A DNA stretch of 64,000 nt from Deinococcus marmoris DSM 12784 (lineage in GTDB: Bacteria > Deinococcota > Deinococci > Deinococcales > Deinococcaceae), in NCBI RefSeq assembly GCF_000701405.1, contig NZ_JNIV01000005.1, positions 1-64,000 on the forward strand. Direction: 5' to 3'. Each line of letters starts with the position of its first letter. Position 1 is the first letter of the stretch. The notes beneath the pieces are model-generated. The model did no database searches. It was not told where the DNA came from and saw only the letters and a program-made list of their open reading frames with translations. Below, in pieces: positions 38,263 to 47,697 of the stretch. The translations under genes and the position numbers were made by a program.

Positions 38263-39372
38263 TCAGTAGCGGTTGAAGTAGTCCTGAATCTTGTTCAGGT
38301 CCGACGTCTTGGTCAGCGCCAGCATCAGCAGGATTCTGGCTTTCTGCGGGTTCAGCGAATCGGCGGACACATATCCCTCCTTGACGTCATCCGGTTTTGG
38401 GGTCACTGTTCCGCTGCCCGTCCGGGTGGAACGCGCGATGACCACGCCCTTGGCGACAGCGCTGGCGACGCTGGCCTTGGAAGCTGTCGTGATGGTGCCG
38501 TTGCCCGTCGCGGCCACGACGATTCCCTTGGCCCCAGCAGCAACAGCGGCGTCGTACATCGTGCCGCCGTTGCTCTGGTAGCCGTACACGATTTCCACCG
38601 GGGGCAGGCTGGTCAGGTTGGTCACGTCGAACTCGGAATCCTTGGTATGCACGCGGGCGGGCTGGTTGTAGAAATACGCCTTGCCCCCGACAAAGGCCCC
38701 CAGATACCCCTGCTCTGCCGACTTGAAGGCGTCCAGCACGGTGGTGTTGGTCTTGGTGATGAAGCGCGCCGCGCCGATGCGGTCATTGAGCAGCATCATC
38801 ACGCCCTTGCCCCTGGCGTTGGGATCGGCGGCCAGTTGCACCGACTCGTAGAGGTTGAACGGGCCGTCGGCGCTGAGGGCCGAGGACGGACGCATCGCGC
38901 CCACGACGACCACCGGCTTGTCGCTCCTGACCACCAGATTCAGGAAATAGGCGGTTTCCTCCATGGTGTCGGTCCCGTGGGTCACGATCACGCCGCTGAC
39001 GTCCGGCGAGGCCAGCAGCACGTTGATGCGTTTGGCCAGCGTCAGCAAAATCTCCGGGTTCATGTCCTGGCTGCCGGTATTGGCGATCTGCTCGCCCGTC
39101 ACGTTCGCCACGTAGTTGACCGCTGGCACGGCGTTGATCAGGTTGTTGACGGTCTGGCTCAGCGAGTAGTTGACCACCTGCGTGTTAGAAGCCGCCGAGG
39201 ACGCGATGGTGCCCCCCGTCGCCAGAATCACGACATTGGGCAGATTCGGCTTGGGTGCGGGCGCGGCAGTCGGGGCCGCTGGCGTCGCGGGTGCCGTCTG
39301 CGCCAGCGCCGAGAAGGGAGCGGTCAGCAGCAGGGCGGCGGTACAGAGCAGGGTGTGGCTGGAACGGGTCAT
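38263..39372 (-). CDS. secreted type II L-asparaginase
   Basis: A 369-residue asparaginase with a signal peptide (SHTLLCTAALLLTAPFSALA) and a Pro/Ala-rich spacer. The two catalytic triad segments are ILATGGTIAS (first Thr) and VTHGTDTMEETAYFL (second Thr with Asp), and GAMRPSSALSADGPFNL follows, as in periplasmic type II enzymes. It converts asparagine to aspartate and ammonia outside the cytoplasm. ATG 39372 follows AAGGAG. Its upstream region is the most AT-rich part of the window. Confidence 0.95.
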   Translation of the reverse strand: MTRSSHTLLCTAALLLTAPFSALAQTAPATPAAPTAAPAPKPNLPNVVILATGGTIASSAASNTQVVNYSLSQTVNNLINAVPAVNYVANVTGEQIANTGSQDMNPEILLTLAKRINVLLASPDVSGVIVTHGTDTMEETAYFLNLVVRSDKPVVVVGAMRPSSALSADGPFNLYESVQLAADPNARGKGVMMLLNDRIGAARFITKTNTTVLDAFKSAEQGYLGAFVGGKAYFYNQPARVHTKDSEFDVTNLTSLPPVEIVYGYQSNGGTMYDAAVAAGAKGIVVAATGNGTITTASKASVASAVAKGVVIARSTRTGSGTVTPKPDDVKEGYVSADSLNPQKARILLMLALTKTSDLNKIQDYFNRY

Positions 39373-39686
39373 GGCACTCCTTGAAGTGGTGGCGATGAGG
39401 TGGAACTGATGAGGGTAAAGGTGGACGGAAAGAAATAATAAAACAGATTGCTGATAGTTCCTCATTCAAAAACTGAAAGAAGACTTCTTTCTACATTTTG
39501 TTAAAAGAAAATTTTACAAAATGCAGAACTGGAGAAATCATAGCCGATCAATTCGAGAGCCTATGGACTCGAGGCCAGGAAACCTATACAGGCTGTGCAA
39601 CGGCGCGGATGCCGGGGCAGCGCCCTCGCGCTCCGCCCTGCACTGCATTCTCATCAAGGTTGCTTCGGGTATACTCAGGCTACGTT
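39373..39686. promoter_or_regulatory. AT-rich divergent control region between asparaginase and hspR-like gene
   Basis: About 110 nt at 39430-39540 are strikingly AT-rich. Two palindromes stand out: GAAAGAAG-A-CTTCTTTC at 39475-39491 and CATTTTGT...ACAAAATG at 39494-39501/39116+400 (second arm 39516-39523... see note: arms are 39494-39501 and 39516-39523). TATACT at 39670-39675 is a probable -10 box for the regulator gene, and a TATTAT on the minus strand near 39437 could serve the asparaginase gene. An open frame runs through this region in phase with the regulator but has no start signal. Confidence 0.5.
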
Positions 39687-40394
39687 ATGGCCTCAGACTC
39701 TAAACATCGCCCGGTGTATGTGATCTCGGTGGCGGCGGAACTGGTGGACATGCACCCGCAGACGCTGCGCCTGTATGAGCGCAAGGGCCTGATCCGTCCG
39801 GGCCGCAGCACTGGAAAAACCCGCCTGTATTCCGAGCGCGACATCGAGCATCTGCGCGAGATCCGGCGGCTGACGCAGGAACTGGGCGTCAATCTGGCGG
39901 GTGTCGAGGAAGTGATGCGCCTTCAGCATGAGCTGGATGATCTTCAGGGCGAGTTCGAGGCCGAGATCACGCGCATCGAGGACGAGTTGCGGGACCGTGC
40001 CCTCGCCCTGCCCAGCAGCGAGGGGGGGCGCACCGATCCCCGGGACCGCCCGGTGTATGTCATCTCCATCGCTGCCGAACTGGTGGACATGCACCCGCAA
40101 ACCCTGCGCCTGTACGAGCGCAAGCAACTGATCAGCCCAGGCCGCAGCAGTGGCAAAACGCGCCTGTACTCCGAGCGCGACATCGAACATCTGCGCGAGA
40201 TCCGGCGGCTGACGCAGGAACTGGGCGTCAACCTGGCTGGCGTCGAGGAAATCATGCGCCTGCGCCACGAACTGGACGGCGCACGCTCGAATCTGGAGGG
40301 CAACGTGCGCCGCATCCAGGACGATCTGAGCGAGCGCATGACCAAGCTGCGGACCCTGCCCTCGCCGGAGGATGGGGCAGACGAAGGCCAGTAG
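39687..40394 (+). CDS. hspR: HspR-like MerR regulator with two tandem DNA-binding domains
   Basis: A 235-residue protein made of two near-identical MerR/HspR units, residues 8-105 and 121-222, about 113 residues apart. Both contain RPVYVIS(V/I)[18 protein letters not shown], the [20 protein letters not shown] wing and GVNLAGVEE. HspR family proteins repress chaperone and protease genes and bind inverted repeats as dimers; one chain here holds two winged helices. Each unit is followed by a coiled-coil-like stretch. The DNA copies are also closely alike, including 43 identical bases, which points to a fairly recent duplication. ATG 39687 is preferred over upstream open sequence. Confidence 0.85.
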   Translation: MASDSKHRPVYVISVAAELVDMHPQTLRLYERKGLIRPGRSTGKTRLYSERDIEHLREIRRLTQELGVNLAGVEEVMRLQHELDDLQGEFEAEITRIEDELRDRALALPSSEGGRTDPRDRPVYVISIAAELVDMHPQTLRLYERKQLISPGRSSGKTRLYSERDIEHLREIRRLTQELGVNLAGVEEIMRLRHELDGARSNLEGNVRRIQDDLSERMTKLRTLPSPEDGADEGQ

Positions 40395-40824
40395 GCGCGT
40401 GTCCACGGCTCCGCTTCAGAATAAGGGGGCGGGCATCGCCGTCGTTCGGGGCACTCAGGTGCTGCTGATTCGCCGCCACGACAATGGCCTGTGGGACATC
40501 CCCGGCGGCGCTGTGGAGGTGGGCGAGAGCGTGGGTGACGCGGCGCGGCGGGAATTGAAAGAAGAGACGGGATTGGAAGCCCCAGACGTTACACTCCTAG
40601 ATGTGTTCAGCGGTTCAGCTCACCGGCACACCTACCCAGACGGCAACGTGGTGGATTGGGTGACAGCGGTTTATCTTGCCCGCGATTTCACCGGGACTCT
40701 CACGCCAGGAGACGACGCCGCAGAGGCGCGCTGGTGGCCGCTGGCTGGATTGCCGACAGACGTTTCCTCCGCCACCGCCGCGTATTTTGCCGCCCTGCGC
40801 GCCCGCCCTGGGGCCACGCCTTGA
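40372..40824 (+). CDS. Nudix hydrolase
   Basis: A 150-residue Nudix enzyme. The Nudix box [20 protein letters not shown] continues as TGLE, fitting GX5EX7REUXEEXGU, and LWDIPGG precedes it. The family cleaves nucleoside diphosphate derivatives, and the substrate is not clear from sequence. ATG 40372 overlaps the regulator gene by 23 nt but GGAGG touches it too closely; GTG 40399 in the same frame is a good alternative start. Its stop overlaps the TTG start of the next gene. Confidence 0.87.
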   Translation: MGQTKASRRVSTAPLQNKGAGIAVVRGTQVLLIRRHDNGLWDIPGGAVEVGESVGDAARRELKEETGLEAPDVTLLDVFSGSAHRHTYPDGNVVDWVTAVYLARDFTGTLTPGDDAAEARWWPLAGLPTDVSSATAAYFAALRARPGATP

Positions 40825-41660
40825 GGGAACTGTGGGTCATCGGGGACGTTCACGGCGCATATGGCAAGTTGCGGGCCATGCTGCTGCGCGCGGGACTGAT
40901 CGACTTCGATGGCGGCTGGACGGCGGGGGACGCGCATCTGGTCTTCCTTGGGGATTACGTGGACCGGGGGCCAAAGGGCATCGAGGTCATCCGCCTGATC
41001 CGCAGCCTGGAAGTGCAGGCCGCCGAATTCGGGGGCGCGGTGACGGCGCTGCTGGGCAACCACGAGGTCATGTTCATGGCGGCGCTGCTGTTTCGCCGCA
41101 GCGATCCCAAAGACGCGCTGGGTTTCCACGAGTACTGGCAGAACAACGGCGGTCAGGAGCGCGACCTGACGCTGCTGGACCCCGGCGATCTGGCGTGGCT
41201 GGAGGCCCGGCCTGCGGTGGCCCGGATCGATTCCTGGCTGCTGGTCCACGCCGACAGCCCGATGTACCTGCGCCTGGGCGAGAGCGTCGGGGCTGTCAAC
41301 GATCATGTCCGCGCGCTGCTGCTGGGGCGTGACACCGACGCCTGGGGCGCGTTTCTGAATACCTTTGCAGACCGTTTCGCCTTCGCGCTGGGCGGCGGCG
41401 AGAAGGCGGCCCGCCGGATGCTGAAAACCTTCGGCGGGGACCATCTGGCGCATGGTCATACCCCGGTTTACGTGCTGCTCGACGAGTACCTGCACGGCCC
41501 GACGCTGGGGGCAGGTGCGCCTATTCCCTACGCGGGCAAGTTGTGTGTGGCGATGGACAGCGGCATGGCCTACCGCGACGACGCCGGATTCATCGCCCGG
41601 CTGGACGATGGGGGAATCGCCGAGGTGATCTCGAACCCGGGTGGGAACCCGCCGTACTGA
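40821..41660 (+). CDS. calcineurin-like metallophosphoesterase (PPP-type)
   Basis: A 279-residue phosphatase. The metal-binding motifs appear in order: [33 protein letters not shown] and HGHTPVYVL, the arrangement of PPP-family serine/threonine phosphatases and their bacterial Shewanella-like relatives. The start is TTG 40821, overlapping the Nudix stop (TTGA), which suggests coupling. Substrates could be phosphoproteins or nucleotides such as diadenosine tetraphosphate, which also fits the Nudix neighbour. Confidence 0.88.
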   Translation: MRELWVIGDVHGAYGKLRAMLLRAGLIDFDGGWTAGDAHLVFLGDYVDRGPKGIEVIRLIRSLEVQAAEFGGAVTALLGNHEVMFMAALLFRRSDPKDALGFHEYWQNNGGQERDLTLLDPGDLAWLEARPAVARIDSWLLVHADSPMYLRLGESVGAVNDHVRALLLGRDTDAWGAFLNTFADRFAFALGGGEKAARRMLKTFGGDHLAHGHTPVYVLLDEYLHGPTLGAGAPIPYAGKLCVAMDSGMAYRDDAGFIARLDDGGIAEVISNPGGNPPY

Positions 41661-41730
41661 GGCCGTACTGGAGCGGACTCCGGTGCAGGCCGGACTGTCC
41701 GGGCCGACTGCTGAGCAGAGGATGGGGCCT

Positions 41731-42384
41731 CTACGTCTGGTGGTCCGCATGATCGCGGCACAGGAAAGTCCCCAGCAGATACTGTTCGCCGCCTTCCCGG
41801 TTCAGGTACGGCGTGATCAGGGCCATCAGGCCGCGCTGGAGGGTGCGCGCCTCCTGCGGCGTGGCGCGGATCAGGTTCCAGCCGGAGAGGATCAGCGTGG
41901 CGTCGTCTGCCAGCGGGTCCCAGATCTGCCCGTCCGGCGAGGCGATCTCGTAGTACGTCTCACCCGAGGGCAGCGCTCCGGTGAGTGCCCCCCAGTCCGG
42001 GGCGAAGCCGTGCCGCACCGAGGCCGCGAAGCTGCGCTCGAAACGGTGCAGTTGCGTCAGGCGGTTGCGCTCACCGATCTCCTCCAGTCCCAGCACATGG
42101 AACGGCACGAAGAATGTCGCGGGGGCGCGGTAATACCGGATTGCCCGGCCCGCCCGCCGCTGCTGCCGGGTTTCTTCCAGGAGGCCCAGCGCCACGAAGC
42201 GCGCGACGAGCTTGTAGGTGGCCGTGATTCCCAGGCCCAGCCTACGCGCGGCTTCCGACACGCACGCTTCGTGGCCCATGAACGGTGCGAGGCGGCGCAA
42301 CTCGTCGCGGCTGGTGACCACCTCTGCCTGCCGCCGCTCCGTGATCAGGGTGTACGGCGGGCTGCTTCCCCCAGAGGCTTTCAT
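41731..42384 (-). CDS. winged-helix DNA-binding protein of unknown target
   Basis: A 217-residue protein with an N-terminal ArsR/MarR-like winged helix: CVSEAARRLGLGITATYKLVARFVALGLLEETRQQRRAGRAIRYYRA. The remaining 130 residues form an unrecognised domain with Trp, Tyr and Arg-rich segments (GLMALITPYLNREGGEQYLLG at the end) that could bind an effector. It probably regulates the divergent hydrolase gene, whose start is 30 nt away. ATG 42384 has TAGGCT 7 nt upstream. Confidence 0.78.
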   Translation of the reverse strand: MKASGGSSPPYTLITERRQAEVVTSRDELRRLAPFMGHEACVSEAARRLGLGITATYKLVARFVALGLLEETRQQRRAGRAIRYYRAPATFFVPFHVLGLEEIGERNRLTQLHRFERSFAASVRHGFAPDWGALTGALPSGETYYEIASPDGQIWDPLADDATLILSGWNLIRATPQEARTLQRGLMALITPYLNREGGEQYLLGTFLCRDHADHQT

Positions 42385-42391
42385 GGCAAGC

Positions 42392-42408
42392 AGCCTAGCT
42401 CCTAGCCT
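42392..42408. promoter_or_regulatory. divergent overlapping leaderless promoters
   Basis: TAGGCT on the minus strand (42392-42397) lies 7 nt before ATG 42384; TAGCCT on the plus strand (42403-42408) lies 6 nt before ATG 42415. The two -10 boxes are only 5 nt apart, so a regulator or one polymerase bound here would affect both genes. Confidence 0.55.
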
Positions 42409-42414
42409 GGAGGC

Positions 42415-43551
42415 ATGAAACGTCTGCTGCTGCTGGCTGTCCTGAGCCTCCCTGCCGTCATGCCGGGTTCCGCTCTTGCTGGGGGAAACGAACCCGGCCC
42501 GGTCACCCAGGCGTTGACCCTCGACTTTGGGGGTCAGGCCACCCACGCCGAGTTGCTGCGGCCCGCTGACGGCAGGCCTGCTCCGCTGATGCTGCTCGTG
42601 CAGGGCACTGGCCCCGAGGACCTGAACGGCAGCTTCCAGACTTATGGTGGTCGGGTTCAGGGATCGCTGGGGACGCTGGCGCAGACGCTGGCCCGGCAGG
42701 GCTTCGCGGTGATGCGGTTCGATAAACGTTACGCGGCGGCCACCTTCGATCCTGCCACCGCACAGGCCGCGCAGGAAAGTTACGCGAAACTGACCATGAA
42801 AGACCTGCTGGCCGACGCGGGGACGGCGCTGGAGACGGCGAAAAAGCAGCCGGGCATTGACGCGAAACAGGTCTTCATCTACGGCTGGAGCGAGGGCAGT
42901 GTGGTGGCGGCGTCGCTGGCGCAGGCGGTGGGCGCGCAGGGCCTGATCGTGCAGGGGCCGGTGGTAAATTCCTTCGCCGATGCCTTTACCCACCAGTTCG
43001 AGCGGGTGGGACTGGCCTACCTGAAACCCTATGCCCCGGATGGCAAGATCGATCTGAAGGGTGTGGTGGCCTCGCTCTACGGCCCCGGCTCGGCCCTGGC
43101 GAGAACGCAGGGGCAATTCCTGCTGGCCCGCGACAGCGCCCCGGATGTGCCTAAACTTGCCGCCGTGCTGGACACCAACGGCGACGGCAGGATCGATCTG
43201 CGTGCCGAAGCGTTGCCGATGGTCCGGGCGTTCTATGCCCAGAGCGTAGCCCAGTCGCCGCTATATGCGCCCGCCACGACGTTGCCCACGCTGGGCGAAC
43301 TGGCCCCCAGGCTCAAACTGCCGGTGCTGATCTTGCAGGGCGAGAACGACGGCAACATCGATCCAGCCGACGCGAGCCAGTTGCATACGGCCCTAACCGC
43401 CGCTGGCAACGCCGACCACACCCTCAAGCTGTATCCCGGCCTGGGCCACAGCCTCGGTCCGGCGAAGGACCTCACGCTGGACAACTTTGCCCCGATGGCG
43501 CGCGGGCCGATGAACGACATGGCGGCGTGGCTGCGGGCAAGGGCACGCTGA
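42415..43551 (+). CDS. secreted alpha/beta hydrolase with calcium-loop-like insert
   Basis: A 378-residue exported hydrolase with a signal peptide (MKRLLLLAVLSLPAVMPGSALA). The nucleophile elbow is YGWSEGSVV, the oxyanion region MLLVQGTGPEDLNG, the acid probably in LQGENDGNIDPAD, and the His in GLGHSLGP. Between core strands an insert carries DTNGDGRID, an EF-hand/dockerin-like calcium loop that is unusual in this fold. Esterase or peptidase activity cannot be told apart. Confidence 0.83.
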   Translation: MKRLLLLAVLSLPAVMPGSALAGGNEPGPVTQALTLDFGGQATHAELLRPADGRPAPLMLLVQGTGPEDLNGSFQTYGGRVQGSLGTLAQTLARQGFAVMRFDKRYAAATFDPATAQAAQESYAKLTMKDLLADAGTALETAKKQPGIDAKQVFIYGWSEGSVVAASLAQAVGAQGLIVQGPVVNSFADAFTHQFERVGLAYLKPYAPDGKIDLKGVVASLYGPGSALARTQGQFLLARDSAPDVPKLAAVLDTNGDGRIDLRAEALPMVRAFYAQSVAQSPLYAPATTLPTLGELAPRLKLPVLILQGENDGNIDPADASQLHTALTAAGNADHTLKLYPGLGHSLGPAKDLTLDNFAPMARGPMNDMAAWLRARAR

Positions 43552-43559
43552 GCAGTTCA

Positions 43560-43575
43560 TACGGATTCCGGTGAA
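43560..43575 (+). repeat. end fragment of the dispersed repeat
   Basis: TACGGATTCCGGTGAATG lies between the hydrolase and sat stops. It matches the ends of copies A and B (TAAGGACTCCGATTGAAT; TACGGCCTCCG) without the internal core. Confidence 0.4.
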
Positions 43576-43579
43576 TGGT

Positions 43580-44740
43580 TCAGTCCCCGGACCCCTGATA
43601 CGCCCGCCGCAACACTTCCGCCACTTCCGGGCGGGTGAATTCGGGCGGCAGGTTCTCGCCCGCACGCAGCTTCTCGCGGACCTTCGTGCCACTTAAAACG
43701 AGGTGATGCGCGGCATCATGTGGGCAGGTGCGGGGGCTGACCAGTTGGGCGCAGGACTGGCAATAGAAGGTGTGTTCAAACTTCAGGATGCGGATACCCA
43801 GTTCCTCGGCGGAATAGGCGCTGAAGATGTCCTGCGCGTCGTAGGTACCGTAGTAACTGCCCACCCCTGCGTGATCGCGGCCCACGATGAAATGGGTGGC
43901 CCCGTAGTTGCGCCTCGAGAGCGCGTGAACAATCGCCTCACGCGGCCCGGCGTAACGCATGGCGGCGGGATAAACGCTCAGCAGGGTGCGGGCCTGCGGG
44001 TAGTAGCGGTCCAGCAGGACCTCGTAAGCTTCCACGCGCACGTCGGCGGGCACGTCGTCGTTCTTGGTGGTGCCCACCAGCGGGTGCAGCAGCAGGCCGT
44101 CCACCAGTTCCAGCGCCACCTTATGCAGGTATTCGTGCGCCCGGTGAATGGGGTTGCGGGTCTGGAAAGCCACCGTGGTACGCCAGCCCCGCGCCTCAAT
44201 AACCTCGCGGACCTCGGCAGGCGTGCGGTGGTGCTGGGGAAACGCGCCGCGCGGCACTTCAAACAGCGTGACGGGTCCGGCCAGATTGATCTCGCCCTGC
44301 GCGTACAGCGCCGCCACGCCGGGATGGGCGGCCTCCTCGGTGCGGTAGACCTCGCGGGCCTCCCACTGCTTGCGGGCCTCGAACTGCTCCTGCACGTCGA
44401 TCAGGCCCACCGCCGTCCCGCCACGGGTCAGGACCACGCGGCCCCGCAGGTCACGGGCTTCCAGCCGTGAGACAGGCAGCGTGATGGGCAGGCTCCAGGG
44501 CGTGCCGTCTGCCAAACGCAGATGCTCCACCACGTTCAGATAATCGGCCTCGCCTAGAAAGCCCGTCAGCGGCGAGTACGCGCCCGTCGCCAGCAATTCC
44601 AGATCGGCGGCGCTGCGCTCGGACAGTTCCAGACGGGGCAGGCCCCTGAGTTCAGCCTCGGATACGCGGTTCACCTGATGGACCAGCGTACCGCCCAGCG
44701 GCGTGGGCAGACCAGTAACGGGATGGGGCAGGGTGGGCAT
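43580..44740 (-). CDS. sat: sulfate adenylyltransferase (ATP sulfurylase)
   Basis: A 386-residue Sat-type ATP sulfurylase that makes adenylylsulfate (APS). The key motifs are [15 protein letters not shown] near residue 195 and [17 protein letters not shown] near residue 295; the [20 protein letters not shown] segment near 325 could bind zinc, as in some thermophile enzymes. It is the last gene of the sulfate assimilation cluster but has its own 78-nt upstream region with a motif shared with the cluster head. ATG 44740 follows CAGGAGA. Confidence 0.95.
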   Translation of the reverse strand: MPTLPHPVTGLPTPLGGTLVHQVNRVSEAELRGLPRLELSERSAADLELLATGAYSPLTGFLGEADYLNVVEHLRLADGTPWSLPITLPVSRLEARDLRGRVVLTRGGTAVGLIDVQEQFEARKQWEAREVYRTEEAAHPGVAALYAQGEINLAGPVTLFEVPRGAFPQHHRTPAEVREVIEARGWRTTVAFQTRNPIHRAHEYLHKVALELVDGLLLHPLVGTTKNDDVPADVRVEAYEVLLDRYYPQARTLLSVYPAAMRYAGPREAIVHALSRRNYGATHFIVGRDHAGVGSYYGTYDAQDIFSAYSAEELGIRILKFEHTFYCQSCAQLVSPRTCPHDAAHHLVLSGTKVREKLRAGENLPPEFTRPEVAEVLRRAYQGSGD

Positions 44741-44791
44741 GGGGTTTCTCCTGGGTAGATCGTGAAATGGATGGCAGCAGTGGATGAAAAG

Positions 44792-44804
44792 AGTCAACTA
44801 TTGG
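44792..44804 (-). promoter_or_regulatory. shared sulfur-operon motif upstream of sat
   Basis: CCAATAGTTGACT on the minus strand, 51 nt before the sat ATG; an identical 13-mer lies upstream of the DUF4395 gene at 48184-48196. A run of seven T residues precedes it, just after the cysH stop. Confidence 0.55.
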
Positions 44805-44818
44805 CCGAAAAAAAGAGA

Positions 44819-45538
44819 TCAGAGCTTGCCGTCGCCAGTCCACAGCCCGCATTCGGTCTTGCCTTGCCCGGCCCAGCGTCCAGCGCGGGCGTCCTCGCCG
44901 GGGCGCACGGCGCGGGTGCAGGGCCAGCAGCCCACCGAGAGGAAACCGTCGGCGTACAGCGGGTTGACAGGAAGATCGTGTTCGGCGGCATAGGCTTCCA
45001 GATCAGCGCGGGTCCATTCGGCCAGCGGGTTGATCTTGATTCTTGCGCCGCCTGTCTCCACAAACGGAATGTCGGCGCGGGTGGCGGCCTGATCGCGGCT
45101 GCGGGCATTCAGCAGGGCGGAGGGGTTGCGGCGGCGCAGATACTCCTGAAGCGGCGCAACCTTGCGGGCCGCGCAGCAGGCGTCGGGGTTGGCCGCGTAC
45201 AGTTCTGGCGGCGTGCGTCCGTCTTGCGGGGATGCGCCCGCGTTCAGCGTCACAAATTCCAGTTCGGAGTACCGCGCCGCCAGTCGGTCACGGGTCTGGA
45301 GCGTTTCGGGAAAGTGGTAGCCCGTGTCCACGAACACCACCTGCCCCCGGTAACCCGCCCGCACCGCCAGATCAATCAGCACCACGCCATTCAGATTAAA
45401 GGCGCTGGGCATCAGCACGTCGGGGTGGCTGGTGATGGCCCAGTCGATCAGGGCGAGGGTTTCTGACGTCTTCCCACTTGTGGGAGAGTCTGGCAGAAGG
45501 GGCAATGCGGCTGCGAACCTGCTCACCCCCGCTGTCAT
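44819..45538 (-). CDS. cysH: phosphoadenylyl/adenylyl-sulfate reductase CysH
   Basis: A 239-residue reductase giving sulfite. It has [18 protein letters not shown] and the C-terminal KTECGLW with the catalytic Cys. Two Cys pairs, DACCAARK and GCWPCTR, are the ligands of a 4Fe-4S cluster and mark the APS-reducing (plant/Bacillus) subtype. The kinase CysC is encoded directly upstream, so the enzyme may use both APS and PAPS. ATG 45538 overlaps the cysC stop (ATGA). Confidence 0.93.
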   Translation of the reverse strand: MTAGVSRFAAALPLLPDSPTSGKTSETLALIDWAITSHPDVLMPSAFNLNGVVLIDLAVRAGYRGQVVFVDTGYHFPETLQTRDRLAARYSELEFVTLNAGASPQDGRTPPELYAANPDACCAARKVAPLQEYLRRRNPSALLNARSRDQAATRADIPFVETGGARIKINPLAEWTRADLEAYAAEHDLPVNPLYADGFLSVGCWPCTRAVRPGEDARAGRWAGQGKTECGLWTGDGKL

Positions 45539-46089
45539 CCTTCCCCCAACGCCTGCAACAGCCTCCGCAGCCCTTCATCCACGCTGATCTCATCGGTTTT
45601 CAGGTGCAAATCTGGCGTCTGCGGGGCTTCGTAGGGATCGCTGACCCCGGTGAAGTGCTGAATCTCGCCCGCGATGGCTTTCAGGTACAGCCCCTTTACA
45701 TCCCGCGCCGTGACCACTTCCAGCGGCGCGTCCACGAAGACTTCCAGCGTGTTGGGCAACTCGGCCAGCACCTCGCGGCGGGTGTCGGCGTAGGGGCTGA
45801 TGGCGCTGACCAGCACGGTCACGCCGTGTTTTGCCAGCAGGCCCGCCACGAACGCGATGCGCCGAACATTGGTATCGCGGTCCTGGCGCGAGAAGCCCAG
45901 GCCCTTGCTCAGGTTTTCGCGCACGGCGTCGCCGTCTAGCAGTTCCACCGCCACCCCGCGTGCCTCCAGTTCGGCGTGCAGCGCGGCGGCCAGCGTACTT
46001 TTTCCCGCCCCGCTGAGGCCAGTGAACCAGACCACGCGCCCCGTCTTCACTTCTTCAGCGTAGAGCGTGCGCTCCAGCGTGGCGGTCAT
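45535..46089 (-). CDS. cysC: adenylylsulfate kinase CysC
   Basis: A 184-residue kinase that converts APS to PAPS. The P-loop is [16 protein letters not shown] near residue 22, followed by [19 protein letters not shown] with the conserved Asp, and [18 protein letters not shown]. It overlaps the sulfite reductase stop and the cysH start by 4 nt each, so the three genes are translated as one unit. Confidence 0.96.
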   Translation of the reverse strand: MTATLERTLYAEEVKTGRVVWFTGLSGAGKSTLAAALHAELEARGVAVELLDGDAVRENLSKGLGFSRQDRDTNVRRIAFVAGLLAKHGVTVLVSAISPYADTRREVLAELPNTLEVFVDAPLEVVTARDVKGLYLKAIAGEIQHFTGVSDPYEAPQTPDLHLKTDEISVDEGLRRLLQALGEG

Positions 46090-47663
46090 GCGCCCACCAG
46101 TTCGCGCTCATTCAATCCGGCGTTCTGTTCGGCCAATACGGTATCCGGCAGGAAGTGTTCGTTGCCCCGGCGGTCTGCATACTCCACGAAGCTCTCGCCC
46201 TCGGACTTGTTGGCCTTGAAATCAGTCAACACCTTATCGGTGTACTCGGTCAGACGGACGGCGGGAACGATCCCCTTGAGCTTGGCTCCCGTCCGCTGCG
46301 CCTGCCCGATGCTGCCCGCGAGGTGAACGTTGTAAACCTCTTCTTCACCTCTCAACGCTCCCATGAACCCAAGATCGGCCACCTGATAGCGCGTGCAGGC
46401 ATTGGAGCAGCCGGTCAGGTTGATCACGAATGGCACGTCCAGGTCGCTGTGCAGCGGCTCCAGCGTGTCGATCATGCCTGCCACGCGCGCCTTGGTCTCG
46501 GTGTGGGCCAGACGGCAGAACTGCGTGCCCGTGCAGGCAATCGTGGTCCCGCGCAATGTGGCTCTGGGCGCGAGGTCCAGCCTCTCCAACTCGGCCACCA
46601 ATGCGTCCACATCCTCGGTTTTGACATGCGGAATCATCATGTTCTGGAAGGCGCTGGTGCGGACCACGCCTTTGCCGTAGCGTTCACTCAGATCGGCCAG
46701 CGCCAGCGCTTTTTCTGGGTTGATGCGCCCGACGGTGGTGGTCAGCACCACGTAATTCAGGCCATCGTGCTGCGGGTTGACGCCCAGCACGTCGCTGCCG
46801 CCGAAGCGGGCCACCGGGGCAGAGGGGCCGTCGCGCAATGGGCGGCCCAGGTACTCGCTTTCCACGATCTCGCGGAACTTTTCCACACCCAGGTCCTTGA
46901 TCAGGTACTTCAGGCGGGCCTTCTTGCGGTTCAGGCGGTAGCCGTGATCGCGGTAGGCCCCGGCAATCGCGCGGCCCACCTCCACCACTTCATCGGGGCG
47001 GATGAACACGCCCAGGCGCTTTGAAAGGTGGGCCACCGCGCCCAGGCCGCCGCCCACCCACACGTCAAACCCGATCTCGCCCTCAAACTCATGGGCCAGA
47101 AAGCCGATGTCGTTGATCAGGTGGATGCCTTCCAGTTCGGGGGTGGCGGTAATGCTGATCTTGAATTTGCGGGGCAGGTCTTCAAAGTCGAGGTTGCCGC
47201 TCAGGCTGCCTTCCATCGCCAGGGCCAGCGGGCGCACGTCAATTCGTTCGCGGGCGTCCAGCCCGGCCAGCGGCGAGGCGATCACGGCGCGCACGGTGTC
47301 GCCGCAGGCTCCGCGCGTGTGCAGGCCCACGGTATCCAGCCGGTCCAGAATCGCCGGAATGTCCTGAATCCGCAGCCAGTGAAACTGGAACGCCTGACGG
47401 TCCGTCACGTCAAGCAGTCCGCGCCCGTAGTCCTCGGCAATGCCCGCCACCACGCGCAGAGCGCCCGCACTCAGCTCGGCGGTGGGCACCTTGACGCGCA
47501 TCATCAGAAAGCCGTCCTCGATGGGGCGCTGGGGATACACTCCGGCCCACTTCAGCAGATCGATCTTTTCCGGGTCAATCGCTCCGGCGGCGGCGTACTG
47601 CGGGATCAGGTCGAAGATCTGGAAGGGCGGCAGCTCTTTTTTCAGGGTTTCGATGTCGGACAT
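46086..47663 (-). CDS. sir: ferredoxin-type sulfite/nitrite reductase
   Basis: A 525-residue sirohaem protein with the two repeated reductase domains. Cluster cysteines are in [15 protein letters not shown] and [11 protein letters not shown], the CX5C...CX3C pattern of sirohaem-4Fe-4S enzymes. The N-terminal half has [16 protein letters not shown] and [10 protein letters not shown]. Operon position among sat, cysC and cysH indicates sulfite as the substrate rather than nitrite, although sequence motifs do not separate the two. No sirohaem synthesis genes are present here. Confidence 0.92.
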   Translation of the reverse strand: MSDIETLKKELPPFQIFDLIPQYAAAGAIDPEKIDLLKWAGVYPQRPIEDGFLMMRVKVPTAELSAGALRVVAGIAEDYGRGLLDVTDRQAFQFHWLRIQDIPAILDRLDTVGLHTRGACGDTVRAVIASPLAGLDARERIDVRPLALAMEGSLSGNLDFEDLPRKFKISITATPELEGIHLINDIGFLAHEFEGEIGFDVWVGGGLGAVAHLSKRLGVFIRPDEVVEVGRAIAGAYRDHGYRLNRKKARLKYLIKDLGVEKFREIVESEYLGRPLRDGPSAPVARFGGSDVLGVNPQHDGLNYVVLTTTVGRINPEKALALADLSERYGKGVVRTSAFQNMMIPHVKTEDVDALVAELERLDLAPRATLRGTTIACTGTQFCRLAHTETKARVAGMIDTLEPLHSDLDVPFVINLTGCSNACTRYQVADLGFMGALRGEEEVYNVHLAGSIGQAQRTGAKLKGIVPAVRLTEYTDKVLTDFKANKSEGESFVEYADRRGNEHFLPDTVLAEQNAGLNERELVGA

Positions 47664-47697
47664 GGGGAGACCTCGGTGGGTAGAGAAGATTGGGGAT

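Noticed and set aside
39498..39686. N-terminal extension of the HspR-like protein through the AT-rich region
   Set aside because: The frame is open, but it has no start signal, crosses the palindromes and the probable -10 box, and lacks similarity to the family.
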